The position numbers and the translations under genes were made by a program. A stretch of DNA of 64,000 nt. It comes from Brachypterus glaber (Eukaryota; Arthropoda; Insecta; Coleoptera; Kateretidae). The DNA is taken from the NCBI GenBank assembly GCA_958510825.1, contig OY294049.1, positions 36,918,774 to 36,982,773 on the forward strand, in the 5' to 3' direction. Shown here piece by piece: positions 21,535 through 35,800 of the stretch (position 1 is the stretch's first letter; every line of letters begins with the position of its first letter). The notes beneath the pieces are model-generated. The model searched no databases. It had not been told where the DNA came from and saw only the letters and a program-made list of their open reading frames with translations.

Positions 21535-21788
21535 CAACGAACTAATAACTCTACTTTCTACAATACGCATACCGTTAAAATAAAGTATCGCCAACATCTC
21601 GGTTTGTTTGTAAACAAATAGTAGGTATATTCAGGCCTGAACAATAACAGTTACCAGTAACTGGTATTGTTGTCTCTGTTAGAACAAAGATGTGCTAGTT
21701 AGACAGGCGAATGTTTATGTTGCCGACGTTTTTGTCAGTTTTAACGAATAAAATGCCTATTCTAGAGAGAAGAGTTATTAGTTCGTTG
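21535..21788. mobile_element. hAT-type MITE, copy 1
   Basis: 254 bp with terminal inverted repeats CAACGAACTAATAACTCT and the flanking 8-mers CGTTTAAG/AGTTTAAG (7 of 8 match). A second copy of the same length is at 34030-34283. The centre holds a palindrome around CAGTTACCAGTAACTG. 8-bp duplications are typical of hAT transposases, which must act from elsewhere. Confidence 0.85.
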
Positions 21789-21796
21789 AGTTTAAG

Positions 21797-23537
21797 GCTT
21801 TTCGATGTGCCCTGGTTATTACATTGGTTACGTGATTATTCATGACTAAACTATAACCAGGCCAATTTTAAAAGGTCTTAAACCTTTAAAGCTTTTTTGA
21901 TATCCTTCCATTATAAGTGTAATTAAGATTAATCATATAACCAGAATATTTAGAAACGCCTTTTTGTATTGTATACACGATGTATTTTTCAAGATTCAAG
22001 ATATTTTATTCGTGTAGTATACATAAAAAATGTTTTACACATGTCATTTTGTAATAAATATAAATAAAAAACTAATCTTATTACTTACAATACATAATTT
22101 TGAACAGCTACAAAAGTCTATTGTGAAAAAAGGGACAAAATGTCAGAATTCATAAATTCATCTACGCTGTAAAAAACGTTTTTTATAAGAACGCTCTTTA
22201 CCTTATTACGAAAGCTTACCAGTTTTAAGTCTAACTAACTAACTTTTATGACCAAAAATTAAATCTTCTATCGAGCAATTTTTTTTATTTGATAAAAGGT
22301 CTATTAAATTTCAAAAAAAAACGGACCCCGATTGGCTTATACGCTTGTATCTCAATAACGGCTTACCGAATCAAAAATATTATTATCAAAAATAGAGCTT
22401 ATTAAATTCTCTGTAATTCTTACTCCATTCTTTTTTTTTATACCGTTTTGTTGTAATAAAGCGTCAAATTAAAATATATAAATATTTGTTTTTTATTTAT
22501 TTTTTTATTGAAAGGGGTTAATTACCTCCATAGGACAAAAATATATGCGTAGGGGAGGGTGGGTAATTACCCCCCCACCATAGGACAAAAATATGTTTTT
22601 ATCCAATACATACAGATAATGAGACAATTACCAGCCATATTTTAAATAGATAAACTCAATAACCCCCGCGTGGCTTTTACTTTATTGAGTGGATAATTAT
22701 TTATTTTACCCACTTAACTGTCACTTGTCAAATTATTTTCTTGTAAATGTCATTAAAATTTTTAATAAAAATATGAATTTCTAAGCTATTTATTGGATAA
22801 AACCTTGTATGGCACTCATGGGTAAACCGATATTGCCCTCTCGAAAATTAACCTGCTTGCCTGACGCTTACTTTACCCACTAGTACCATAAATAACTATA
22901 ATTGCATTATAACTATTATTGCATTATCCTATAAAAAAATATAAATTTGCCTTTTTTTAATTTTTAATCCCGGAAAAAATCTAAAATCTTGGTATTAACC
23001 CTACATACGAAAAAAAACATCTATGCGCTTGCCTATAGAGTACTATTTACGTCACGATGTGACGCTGTAACGTCAGATTCGTATTCTCTCATAAAACGGA
23101 GTATAATTTATATATTGTTTCTCTAAAGAGTTTACAGAGTGGGAAATCAATAGCATATCAATATTAAAAAAAGTCGCATCATTTGCATGCAAATTAGAAA
23201 TAAAACTAAATCTATTTATTCCGATATTATAATAAACTTGTATAAATAGGTATAAGAACATATGTATGAAATAATAATTAACATTAACAAACAAAACAAA
23301 AACAAAAAAAAAGAAGAAATAAAAAAATTAGATTTTTAAGATAAAATTAGCCAAGCAAATAAGCATTCTTTAATATTATTTGCCACAACTGAATATTCAG
23401 ATACTTTTGTATATGATAATTCCATTCAAGTTCATTTGTGCCTGAATATTCAGTAAATCTTATTTTATTAATAAAAAAAATCCTGATCCATGACTTGACT
23501 CACCCTGAATATACAGGTCATTGCTACTATCCTTTTT
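21797..23537. other. intergenic spacer
   Basis: No gene is supported. CCATAGGACAAAAATAT occurs twice at about 22528-22596, each time after a run containing TAATTACC. On the - strand an AATAAA at 23464-23469 is a candidate poly(A) signal for Mss4. Confidence 0.5.
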
Positions 23538-24480
23538 TTATGAATGCTGTACACGACTAAGTGCTACGTAACTCTTTTTTGATGGAATATCATAAAATCC
23601 AATGGGTCCAGCTTCACAATCAGCACAAGTCAAGTATTTATTGTTTCCAACAGTATTTGAGAATCCAACATTGTTAAAAGTGTACATTTCCTTGACAGCC
23701 CAAAATCGAGAGACATTTTCAGTCTCTGGTTCAGATTCGTTTGACTTGTTTTGCCTTATAAGAGGCAAATCAAACTAAAAAATAAAATTTATGAGAATGT
23801 TATGGGTTGGACACTTTTACTTCATTTTTCAGTTGTAATTAGTAAACTTTTTGACAAAAAGTTTTGTGTTCCTAGTGTTCAATACTATAATACGTCGCCT
23901 TCCTTACAAAGGGGCTTATCTCGAAATGTATTGATGCAAAATACCGACATGTCTATTGATTTGCCAATGAACATGTCACTTTATATATGTGTCATAATCA
24001 TGTTTGGGTGTAGCTGGATTTATTGGCCGCGATGGTACTACAAAGTTAAAAAGAATTTGGAGAAATATTAAAAGCTGCCTTACTACGTATGACCCAAAAA
24101 AACAAAAAACATATAGGTGGGACCTATAGGACAAACCACCCGTAAGAATAAAAATACCCGTCATAAAACATAACGAAATGTAAAAAATTCTACGTGTTTT
24201 TGTTTGTCTGTCTGTAAACTTTTGAACTGAATGTCCGATTTAAAAAAAAATACCAAACCATTAAGGACCTTTGTAATCGCGTCATAACAGCGAGTAGATT
24301 TAAATCATAAAATAAAGTAATAGTCTAAAAACCTTAATCAAGAAAAATCCTAACCTCAAATGTTGTAAAAGTTGCCGTGGATGGTGTTAAAATCACAGAA
24401 GGACAAAATTTACATTTTATACTGCGAATATTATACCCGTTGGCAATTTCATGTTCGTAATTTTCACTGCAATCAGGCAT
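23538..24480 (-). CDS. Mss4: Mss4/RABIF, guanine nucleotide-releasing Rab chaperone
   Basis: Two exons, 24355-24480 (start ATG at 24480, 42 codons) and 23538-23774, join in phase 0 with a GT donor (GAG|GTTAGG) and an AG acceptor after a T-rich tract. The product is 120 residues; family members are about 120-125. Exon 1 has the first zinc pair CKFC with the SVIL stretch. Exon 2 has the W..(K)EMYTFNNVGFSN block and the second pair CADC followed by GPIGF, then YVALSRV at the C-terminus. Mss4 binds nucleotide-free exocytic Rab GTPases in the cytosol and promotes nucleotide release or stabilises them. The intron carries a dispersed repeat with TTTGTCTGTCTGT near 24200. The identification is firm; the exact first ATG is the only one that fits. 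Confidence 0.92.
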
Positions 24481-25050
24481 TTTTCTTAAAATAAGCTTCA
24501 AGTCCAGCTCAAATAAATATAAATAAAGGTAGGTTCACAGTTTAGACGGGTCACGCGTACGCCACTTGATGCCGCCCAACCGTTGCTTGTGTGCCACAGA
24601 TCTCATACTATAAAATCTGTGTTGTGTGCCCAAATCATTCTATTTTCGTCGAATAATAAAGCAGTTTTAAACCCCAAATAGGTTTCAAAATGAAACAAGA
24701 CCAATCATAATATATTAATTCAATTATAAATAAAACGCAACATTAATAATCTTTAATCTATTGTACAAGGCGCCATTCACTTAAGACGCCTTGACGTAAA
24801 CAATTTTATTTTTTAATTTTATATGTTTAAGGGATCGTCCATAAAATACGTCACGCAAATTGACATTAATTCATACACTTAATACCCCGTTTCTCGCGTT
24901 ATTAAAGGATTTGAGATTTCATTTTTTGGTTTGGACAAAATTTATTTTTGTGATAAAACAATGAAAATTTTCTTTTGATAAAATATCAGAATTCTGTATA
25001 AAAGTAATAATAATAATAATATAAATAAAAGTAATTTTTAACCGGAATAA
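24481..25050. other. Mss4 promoter side and DSCC1 3' flank
   Basis: Mss4 transcription should start shortly right of 24480. At about 24832-24870 there is a repeat fragment (GGGATCGTCCATAAAATACG) of a type common at transposon ends. A - strand AATAAA at 24941-24946 is about 105 bp past the DSCC1 stop. Confidence 0.45.
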
Positions 25051-26422
25051 TTATTTTCCATGTTTTGAAGAATAGTATTTAACTCCGTCCATTTTTGATG
25101 CCCTAGCGTGCTTCGCAAGTAGAGCATTAACATCCATTTTTTCTGTTGCAAGTCTCCTGAAAAAAAAAAAGTATATTTATTTAACTTTAAAGATACTTAG
25201 ATAATATAAACATACTCGATATAAGGTGAAATTTCTGGAACAGACCATTTTTCTCTAACTTCAAACAAAGCTTTTAATCTGTCTGTAATATTGTCTGGTA
25301 ATGAGTCTTCAGGATAGGCCAAAACATATTTTTCGGTAGATTTATGATCTATAAGGGCGATCCCATGCAGCATTTCTTCAGTTGGAATAATTCCCTCGGG
25401 CAACGACACTTTCCAGGTTTCCATAAATTCATTTAATCCGATTCGTCCTGAATGGAGTATAACTTGTGCGAAAAACCTACATACATCCACTTCCTTGTAA
25501 CGATATAACTGAATACCATCTATAACCTTGGATTCTTCTGTATATTTATCAAACAAAGTGATTAAGATTTGTCTTGGTACTAAACTGATTAATGCGTCTA
25601 AAGTTTCTTCAAAAATAATATGGTCCAACTCCCAGGAATTTTCTTCAATTAACTTTAACATGAATGAAAGTACCCTGAAGTGATATGCAAAATCAAGGAG
25701 GCGGACCTTATCATCAATAATTATGACATCCATTTCCTTCAATGCATCACGCAACTCCTTTTCAGAGGATTGAACTCTGTTGTTCAAATCTTCAAAACTC
25801 CAAAGCATTTCTGTTTTTATTTCAAACTCATGTTCTGGTCCTTTGTAAACAGTGTCCTTTAAAAGTTCTGGTAGAAGTTTCAAACGAGGTTTTCCTAATG
25901 TTGCTTCCAGATAATCATAAAATATAGCGGAAACATATTTTTTACTGATTTCTCTTTGGTTCAAACTTTGAAGACTGTCGGAAAATTTTAAATCTTGGAC
26001 CAATAACAAGCTGTTTGAAGTTTCAGCTTCAGTAACATTGTATGTTCGTACATCAGAGCATATCACAACTTCTTCATTGTCATTTCCTTTTATGTAAAGC
26101 GTATTACCTTCTTTTATCTCGTCCTTTAAGTGCTGATCCAATTGAATTAATTTGTAATCATTATCATAAAAATCAGACTTTGTAAAGTATATAGCTTGAG
26201 AATTAGCAAGAATTTCATCCTCCGTTAATTTAGCCAACTTCAGCACGTCGTTGACTTCTTGTAAACCCCGCCTAAGCGAAATAACAAAAACATACATAAC
26301 CTAACTTTCGGAATTTATGTTTTTTTTTTGTTTTATTTGTATACTTGTATGTATTTTAAACAAATGAAACTAATAAATAAAGAACATGCATAAAAATAAA
26401 CTTACTCAAGTTCCTGGCTCAT
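25051..26422 (-). CDS. DSCC1: DSCC1, sister chromatid cohesion protein DCC1
   Basis: Three coding exons: 26406-26422 (MSQEL plus two bases), 25216-26271 and 25051-25156. Junctions are GA|GTAAGT to CTTAG|G and GA|GTATGT to TTTCAG|G, both phase 2. The product is 392 residues, close to the usual length of about 390. Diagnostic blocks are the N-terminal LKLAKLTEDEI, the middle RILITLFDKY-like helices, SLPEGIIPTEEMLHGIAL and FEVREKWSVPEISPYI. The C-terminus is the winged-helix-type NALLAKHARAS...GVKYY. DCC1 pairs with CHTF8 and CHTF18 in the alternative clamp loader that loads or unloads PCNA and supports cohesion in S phase. It is divergent from Nac-alpha, with about 650 bp between them. The first coding exon is very short. 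Confidence 0.93.
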
Positions 26423-27469
26423 TATAAATAAAGCAATTATAACAAATATTCATCCAGCTAAAAGTTTTCACCTCTTCCCGCTAAAACTTTTTACCACTTG
26501 AAATCAAAACGGAGCAAAAGTGCATTCAGATTATACACCATGTTAATTAACTGCGCTATAACCAAATCTCTTTACATTTGAACACTTTTAAACAAATTAT
26601 ACATAAAATAAATAAATTTGAAATAAATTTTAGTTTTATAAACCGCGCCACCTATTATGCGATAAGTGAAGTAAGTCTAAGTCGGTAAAACAGAATAAAA
26701 AATTATCGACACTCTTTTATCCCCTTTATTTTAAGTCACTGTGTTGTGATTTGCAATACAAGGTAAATTCTAGTTTTATTTATATCATCCATCATTGTTT
26801 TCATAAGTAAACAGTAAAAATGATATCAGCATGTTTCAAAGTACAAATTGCTCTTAGTATCTCCGAGACAAATGTTTTATTTTGAACAGAAATTGAAGGT
26901 GTTGCTAACTCAAAATGCCGAAACGAATCGGTTCAAAAGATTGTGTTAAAAATTGTGAAGCCAGGCTAAAATTGTGATATTAAAGTGTGTGAATAGTGTT
27001 TTTTGGTAACTTATTTATGTACACAAATGACTAAAAACGTCAATATACTGATTTTTGTACTGTCGTCAGTAGACTTTTCTAGTGACGTTTTCTGTCAGTG
27101 TCCTTCAGAAACTCTTGGTAAAAATGAACCTAAGTTATCTAATTAATTGCACTTATGCTATTTTTTAAGTAATTTATCTTCCATTTCATATATTATGTAT
27201 TTACTTCAAAACCACCAAACACTCAAATTTTGGGGGGTTATATTTTTATACCATTTGCTACCAAACCAACAATCTAAAAAAATATTAACCTAAGCTTTAT
27301 AAAGTATATCTACTGCCTAAGACATAGTGCATAAAAAATATATATACTGGGTGTCTCATTTAATAAAGGCAAGGAGGGTTATTTCAGGAAAAACTGGAAA
27401 TAAAATGTTTCCAAAATTGTCATCAGATAAATAATTTTGTATGTTAATTGTTCTAGAAATAAAAATAAA
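26423..27469. promoter_or_regulatory. divergent promoter region of DSCC1 and Nac-alpha
   Basis: This DNA separates the two oppositely transcribed genes. A pyrimidine-rich ACTTTTCTAG near 27072 resembles the TCT initiator of translation-related genes. It would begin a 5' UTR exon ending at CTTG|GTAAAA (27117), spliced to TTCTAG|AAAT (27457), 13 bases before the Nac-alpha ATG. The transcription start and 5' UTR splice are inferred. Confidence 0.4.
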
Positions 27470-28316
<847 letters not shown>

Positions 28317-28676
28317 AAGTATTGTTAATTTTTCATATTGTTTTATCATTTTTCTTTCATACCCACTCCTTTTTTCATTTTTAACACTATAAGACAAAAC
28401 TAAGTTTTTTCTTAGTGTATATAATAAATCATAGTCATTTCTAGATTTTGTTTTATTTTGGTAAAATGTGCTCATAGAAAACAGGGAAAAGTTAGGAGTT
28501 AATAAATGCTTAGGGCAAAATTTATATAATTTATATCTAAAAGTCTGAGAAATTCAAAAATTTAATAATTTAATAAAATAAATATTTTTGATAAATATTT
28601 TATAATCTAGTATTTTAATACAACTTTTGTAGAATATAAGAATTCTAAAAGTAATAATTTTATGATATTTCTAAAT
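28317..28676. other. Nac-alpha 3' UTR and spacer
   Basis: The 3' UTR runs to about 28450. Beyond it is AT-rich spacer with nothing else I can name. Confidence 0.5.
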
Positions 28677-28678
28677 TA

Positions 28679-28842
28679 CCGTCAACTGGGTTGACTTCGG
28701 ACGGTGTGGGTGACTTTTTCGCAAAATCTCTGAACCAAAGCACGTGTGCACAAGTTTTGGGGTTCAATTCCACAACTTGTGCACACGTGTTTAGTTTCAG
28801 AGGGTTCTGCGAAAAAGTGTTGGAAGTTACGCCAGTTGACGG
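28679..28842. mobile_element. 164-bp hairpin MITE, TA-flanked
   Basis: CCGTCAACTGG...CCAGTTGACGG is flanked by TA on both sides. Inner arms pair CACGTGTGCACAAG with CTTGTGCACACGTG around a short loop. The loop contains GGTTCAATTCC, which looks like a tRNA B box by chance or by origin. Confidence 0.85.
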
Positions 28843-28976
28843 TACCTATTTTATTTGAAAAGGTTCGCGAAAATTTTTAAAAATAGATAAGGGAATTTTA
28901 TATACACTGTGTAAATAAAATCTCCCCATGGGCTTATAAAATGACAACTTTGCAAGCTCTGTCGAACGCGAGCTAA

Positions 28977-29010
28977 GGCTCAGTTACTGAGATAGCTCAG
29001 TAACTGAGCC
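28977..29010. repeat. perfect 15-bp inverted repeat
   Basis: GGCTCAGTTACTGAG and its exact complement are separated by ATAG. It may be the core of a larger foldback (about 28924-29106) whose ends share CCATGG. Confidence 0.7.
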
Positions 29011-29132
29011 TCAGATATTCAGTTAGCCAGCACCACATCTGCAGAATACTTCCCGCTAAATTTATAAGCGGTGTTTGCGTGATTTTAGCTCTAGTACCAT
29101 GGGAAGGTTACATGTACTCTTCATATTATGTA

Positions 29133-29235
29133 CAGTGCATGTCTAAAGTCCACCCCCCTTAACTTTTGAACGGCGTAAGTTGATAGCTTAAGTCGTTAAA
29201 AAGTTAAATGGGGGACGGACTTTTGACACGCACGG
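29133..29235. mobile_element. 103-bp hairpin MITE, TA-flanked
   Basis: Both halves pair from CAGTGCATGTC / GACACGCACGG at the ends through AAAGTCCACCCCCCTTAACTT to the centre. TA flanks are at 29131-29132 and 29236-29237. CAGTGC-type ends and TA fit Tc1/mariner relatives. Confidence 0.8.
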
Positions 29236-29392
29236 TATGAATTTGTTATTATTTATTTTAATTATGTTTGATTAAAAAAACACAAAAAAAAGAAATTTAC
29301 ATCACTTGGAAACAAATTGTTAAAAAATGGATATAAGGACATCAGTCGCTCATTGGGTAACCAATAAAAATTATTCTCGAAATTATTAATTA

Positions 29393-29446
29393 AGGGAACG
29401 TTCAAGTATTACGCAACGCAAATTTTGATCATTTTGGACTTTTTGT
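29393..29446 (+). repeat. dispersed repeat end, also at 63934-63988
   Basis: AAGGGAACGTTCAAGTATTA, then CGCAACGC and TTTTGATCATTTTGGA, recurs nearly unchanged at the right edge of the window. This is probably the terminus of a widespread transposon family. Confidence 0.65.
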
Positions 29447-29463
29447 ACATCAAGCTTAAGCAA

Positions 29464-29487
29464 GATATATATATATATATATATATA
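29464..29487. repeat. (TA)n microsatellite
   Basis: About twelve TA units in a row. Confidence 0.9.
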
Positions 29488-29817
29488 AAAAACCATAAAC
29501 AAGGAAAAACTTATTTGAATTTTCCATACTTGCGTTGGTAAAAAATTGAAAAAAGGTTACTTCCGGGAAAAGAATCTTTGTCTATCCGGAAAATCTTGTG
29601 GCCACAACAAATCGAGGGAGCTTTTAGCTAAAGATTTCAAATATGGACCTAAGAATTTTTTTTGTTGAATGTAGTATTTTAGTTGACTAGATATTAATTC
29701 TATATTTTTGTTCCCAAGGTTACAGTCCAATGTGTATTACCATGGTGATAACATTTAACATTGACGCACAAGTCTGTAACTAGGTGATTGAATCACCTAC
29801 CTTGTTTTGCTTTAATT

Positions 29818-32800
29818 ATGGCTCCTGGGACAAAAACAATTGGAAATAAATTTTTTGTGGTATGTAGATACCCTGTGTATTTTTAAGACAAATCAGCGAT
29901 TTTTTGCTATGCCATGCCATTTTTTGTGATAGCTCCCTTAATATTGATCGCATCACTATTATTTTTTGTAATGAGTGTTTTTTTCTTATTTTTTCTGAAT
30001 AATTGCCGATTTATTTTTTTGTTGTTGTAAAAAATAGGTTTTTTTCAGAATATTTTTTTAATTTATTTTATTTACATATGTAGGTATATTTTTTTATTTG
30101 TATATTTTTTTGTCGATTTTTTTTTTGAAAAATATAGAGGAAGACATTTTTTGTTGGCAGCAATATTTTTATATTGAATTTTTATATTTGAATTTTTTTA
30201 GTCTACGAAACAAAAATCGGATGAACCTGAAGAGACAGAAGAATGGAGAAAGGAAAAGCAATTACCAAAACCTACAAGTCAATTAGAGTTATCTGATGGG
30301 GTATATAAAATAATTGTTTTTCTTCAAGCGTACTAAAATATTCTTATTTTATAAGTGAACAAACTAGTTAGAAGTGATCTATTTTTTTACAGTAAAAAAA
30401 TGAGTTCATTGTTGTACGCCGTAAAAAAAAGTTAGTTAGCAAAACCACCACTGGCGGCAGCACTCTTTGACTTCGATGATAGTCATACTTCAAACTTGTT
30501 TGTTTATTATGTAAACAGGTGGTTGACTCGAGATTCTTTGCAAAAACCTTGTGTAAAATTGATTAAAAATTATTTAAGAAAAATATATGGTTTATACACC
30601 TACAAATCTCTCCGAAATTGCAAATTCTACATTAGACAAGTTACCATCGAAATCGCGAAAAGTGTACGATGTAACGAAAAAAATTTAAAATGAGCTAAGG
30701 AAGGTTTTAGTTTATTTCGAAAGGGTTTTATTGGCCTATTTTAATAAAAAAAAAAACACTTTATTACTGAATAAATTAAATTCAAAAATTAATATTTAAA
30801 AAAATATATATAGGATGCTTGAAGAAAAAATAGTATGTTTCACTTAGAGGAAAAGTGCTTTTTTTACTCGTCTATAGTTTCCGGACTATTTTTTTTATTT
30901 TTTATTTCTATATTACCCATTACTTTTAGGAATTAAAAGAAATAATATCAAAACAGTTATCAACAGTTAACCCTCTGCAACCACAAAATTTAGTCGAATT
31001 TAATTATGCCACCAGTGGATTTATTCCTCTTTCACTTCGTGGAAATATGGTGGTGGTTTTTGACAAACAAGGAACTTTATTGCATAAAACATCGCAAGAA
31101 GCTAAAGATCAAATGATAGAAATGGGAATTGATCGTAAGTCATACCCCAGGTAACAAGGGATGTTATATTACAAGAAATTAACATCACTTTTGGGTGTAT
31201 TTTTAAACTAAATCATAACATCACATAATATTGAAAAATAACATGTATTTAACATCACATTTGCAACGTAACACGTGTAACGTGACAACCATGTTATTTA
31301 ATAACAAATATTTAGCAACGCTGTGAATATATCGCATGTCACATATTAACGTGGCTTTCACGTGAATGTCATGTTATTTTGCTTCTCACCGACGTTCGAA
31401 GCAAAAAAATCGATATAAGATGATGTTGATAGAGTAAATTATTATAAGGAAATTGTATACACATTATGCGATTTCCAATGGATAGGGGGCTCTGCCGGGC
31501 TTCTCAAGACCACGGACACGGATTAAAGGAATATATTCTCCGCTTAATCTGCAATTTCGTATTTAGAATCTATCTGTTTCAATCTGTGATTGTTTTAATT
31601 ACTGATTGATTTTAAATCCGATTTTTTTTTATAGGGTTATGGCGTTTTTAATGGTTTTATTTAAAAAAAGCTAATATCCTAGGATATTATTTAAATATTA
31701 AAGTACCAGTAACGGCATCCATAAGATATTAGATATAACAGGAATGTGAATTTATGATGTCACAAACACGTTATTTTTGGGATGTCATTGTGTGATGTTA
31801 TTAGGGGCGGACTTAGGACATCCCCACCATGCTACATTCTTGTTAAATGAGACTACAATCTTAACATCACATGTCACATATTAACGTGACTTTCACGTGA
31901 ATGTCATGTTATTTTGCTACCTGGGACCTATAGGTATATATAGAAACATATTTCTACCCTACATTCGTATTTTTTTGATTTTTGATTCCATCTTTTTCCG
32001 TTACCAAAAAAGCAAGTCTTAAGTTGATGCAAAAAAATTGTTGAGCTTAATAAATACACTCTCGAAATACATAAAACAATTTTTTTTTATTTTAAACACT
32101 TTTTAGTAAATAGAAGTTTTTATACACAAAAATAACAGGAAAACGTAACTACTCGAAAAGTAGATATGTCGCTGGCGGCGTAAAATTTTAATCATAGGTA
32201 AAATTAAAAAAAAAAGTTTTTTTTAATAAATTTCTGATAATGGCGCGGCCAGAAAAACAATCCGATAAAGCTACAAAATAAAAACAAAAGGATATGGTCC
32301 AAAAATACAGGAAAAGTAAAGTCAATTTGATCTTATTTTATAAACTTCCTCATTTTTCCACCCGTCTAGAAAAGGTACCCGTTTGACATTTTTTAATTTG
32401 AAATTGCTTGATTTTTTTGGGTGGATCACTAAGGGCCACTTGCACCAATGATGGTTTAACTTTAATCTTGGATTAAATGGACGGTCAACCAATCGGAACG
32501 CAGCATTTTTAACTTAAACTCGGTTTAGTCGAGAAAATCCCAGATCAAAATTTGGTGCAAGTGGTCCTAAGCAGTTAGTTAAACCTAAATTTTAGCTGAA
32601 ACTTATGAAATGAAGGAAGACGAGGAAGATTTAGACACTCAAGCTAACTTAACTGGATCAGAAAAAGACAAGGCTACAGAAGAAAATACTACAACTGATC
32701 CGCCTCCAGTTGAGGAGGAAGCTGACGAGGAAGAAGGAGAGGGAGAAGAAAAAATTGTTGATACTAAGCCTAAACCTCCACAAGGAAAGTCTAAAAAATT

Positions 32801-35800
32801 GGTGAACTTATTCAATTTTTCGGAAAGGGCTGCTCTTACTTATAACAACACTTCTCGAGTGAGTAAAACTAATCGTGCGAATGATAGAATAATAGTTATT
32901 TTCTTAACTAGTGTATTAAGTGGATAAAATAACTTAATACACGAGTTGAGAATTTCATTTTATCCAACACCTTTTATTTAAGTTTTCTTAATACTAAAAT
33001 AATAGGTAGCCATGGCCTAAGTATGCCTATTAAAAATAAACAATTGCTAGTTTTACATTTCTTACAAATGTCAAAATGGACGTAGTGATGACAGAATTTT
33101 TAATAAAAACAGTATTTTATTCAAAAACTAAAGAATAATTTGGGGCTTTCTTTAATTTTTATGGTTTAGTTAACGTGCTTCTATTTATAGAATAGTTATA
33201 ATACTTAATTAATAGGGTATGTAACTAATTTTGGGTGAGATCAGAAGCTGTACCGTAATTTCACACAACAATAGTCCAGATTCACATAACTATGGTCCAG
33301 CTTCACACCTATATTCCATATTTAAAAGCGTATTTAAAAAAACTGAAAACGTGTTGCTGTATATCCCATATACACCAACTTTCATAAGAAATTGTAAACA
33401 TTTAAAAATAATTATCCCCTGCCCCCTGGGGGCCTTGGACTATAGTTGTGTGGCCGGACTATAGTTGTGTGAAATTACGGTACGTAAAAGAGTGGGTGAA
33501 AAATTTTTTAGTCACCAGTGGAAAAAACTCACTTTTGACATTTAAAATAGTGCTCAAAACAAGTGTTTCTGTGAAGGTGTTGGATAATATTATTCTATAT
33601 AGAAATAGTGTAAGTAAAGACATAGCCAGAGTGTTTTTGGTTCGTTAACAGAAAACACCTGCGTTTTAAAATTGTTTGTATTAATAATTATTATTATTAT
33701 TTACTTCAGAACCAAGAAACCCAAACTACACCTCCCCCTTTAGCCACGTTTTCTGGAAACGTTACCCAATGGGTGATTTACGATTCGTATCAAACGGATT
33801 ATGCAAATCAACAGTTAAGAAAGGAGTTACAACGCGAAAGAAAAGAAAAGGAAAAAGCACCAACGCAAACAAAACATGGAACAATACAAAAGAAAAAATC
33901 TGACAGATCACTCTTAAGTGAGGCTGTGCAAGGTCGAGCCCTGGAAAGCTGGAAAGTACTGGAAAGGATGATCAATTTGAATACGTATAATGATATATCA
34001 AAAGGTAAACTAACCAAGTTAAACATTACCAACGAACTAATAACTCTTCTCTCTAAAATACGCATACCGTTAATATAAAGTATCGCCAACATCTCGGTTT
34101 GTTTGTAAACAAATAGTAGTTATATTCAGGCCTGAACAATAACAGTTACCAGTAACTGTTATTGTTGTCTCTGTTAGAACAAAGCTGTGCGAGTAAGACC
34201 GACAAATGTATATGTTGGCTACGTTTTTGTCAGTTTTTACAAATGAAATGCCTATTCTAGAGAGAAGAGTTATTAGTTCGTTGAACATTACACAAAATCT
34301 TGTAGGATTTTTTTTTGATCCCCCTGTTTTTGCATTTTTGACCATATGTTATTTTTACATATTTTATATAGATTATAGATACTGGGATGACCCTTCAGAT
34401 GAATTTAGAATAGAGGAAGGAACTCTATTACCATTATGGAAATTTATATATGAAAGAAATAATAAGCATACAATTACTGATATGGAATGGAATCCCTTCT
34501 ACTATGATTTGTTTACTGTATGTTTTGGATTTTGTAAGTCTAGGGTCACACTTATAAGATAAAAGTTAGAGGGGTAAACCGCTGACAAAATTTTGTAAAC
34601 CTGAATTCCTTTTATGAGAAAATCTTCAAAGATTTCCTCCAGATTACCTCCAAAGATTACCTCGAGTTTCCTTCAGATTACCTCGTAACCTTCAAAGATT
34701 TTCTCCAGATTACCTCCAATTTGTACACCTGAATTTCTCTGCGGTTTACCCCTCAGATAAATTATTATTTAAATTACCTAATTTCATAAAAATATAATTA
34801 TCTCAAGTTTTGTCCTTTAAATCAAAATTTATACTAAATCAACCTTAAAAAATGAATTTTACTCTATTTAATGAACTCCCCTCGTACTTTATAGAGAGAG
34901 CTTTCTAATATATAGCTTAAAATTGGCATATACAAAAAGGATTGATAAAAATAAATCATAGCTTAAATAATTTTTTTTACCAATAATTTTTAACACGTGA
35001 ATGTTAATCTATATGTATATAGCTTTCTATGGACAGATACGGGGGGAGTTCACAAAATAAAGTTAATAAAATTTACTTCTGAGGGTTTTCTGAATAATTC
35101 ACTATTATCCCCATGGGGATGATAATAGTGAACTATTGAGCCCAAGGGGTATTTCTAACACTATAATATTCTACTTATTGTCATTGTTATTTGTGTCAGT
35201 CAATTTTTTTTTTAATAAAAAATTAATGTAAGAAGCAGATTTATTTTTGGAATTATGGTTGGGAAGATATATAAGGAAGATCTGTAGAAATGGAGGTGGA
35301 GAAGATATTTGGAAATTTATGTGAAATACAAAATGTCCAAATTCGAATAATTTATTTATTTTTTTAATTAATGGAGAGCCCCTAGCACAAGCCGAAAGCT
35401 TATTTGGAGCTCTCCATGCTTATGTAATAATGCAGAAATAAATTATACTATACTTAAGCTGATTTTTTTTCTTTAGTGGATTTTATGAAGCCAATGTCCG
35501 AGGGTGCCCTGTGTCTATTTACCATCAAAAATCCTTCGTATCCCGATTATATCTGCATAACCGATTCAGGAGTAATGTGCGCAGATACACACCCAAAATA
35601 TCCATACATGGTTGTAGTGGGACTTCATGATGGAAGTGTTTTGGTTTACAATATTTGGAACTCCTGCAAGGAACCGGCTTACAGGACGAGTAAAGTTGTT
35701 AATAAACACAGGGGAGTTATTTCGGAGGTAAAAACTATGAAATTTAATGAGAGGGGATAAAATAATTTATGGAATGTATTAAAATGTAATATTACACAAT

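Noticed and set aside
28771..28781. GGTTCAATTCC, like a tRNA B box
   Set aside because: No A box or cloverleaf around it; it is the loop of a hairpin MITE.
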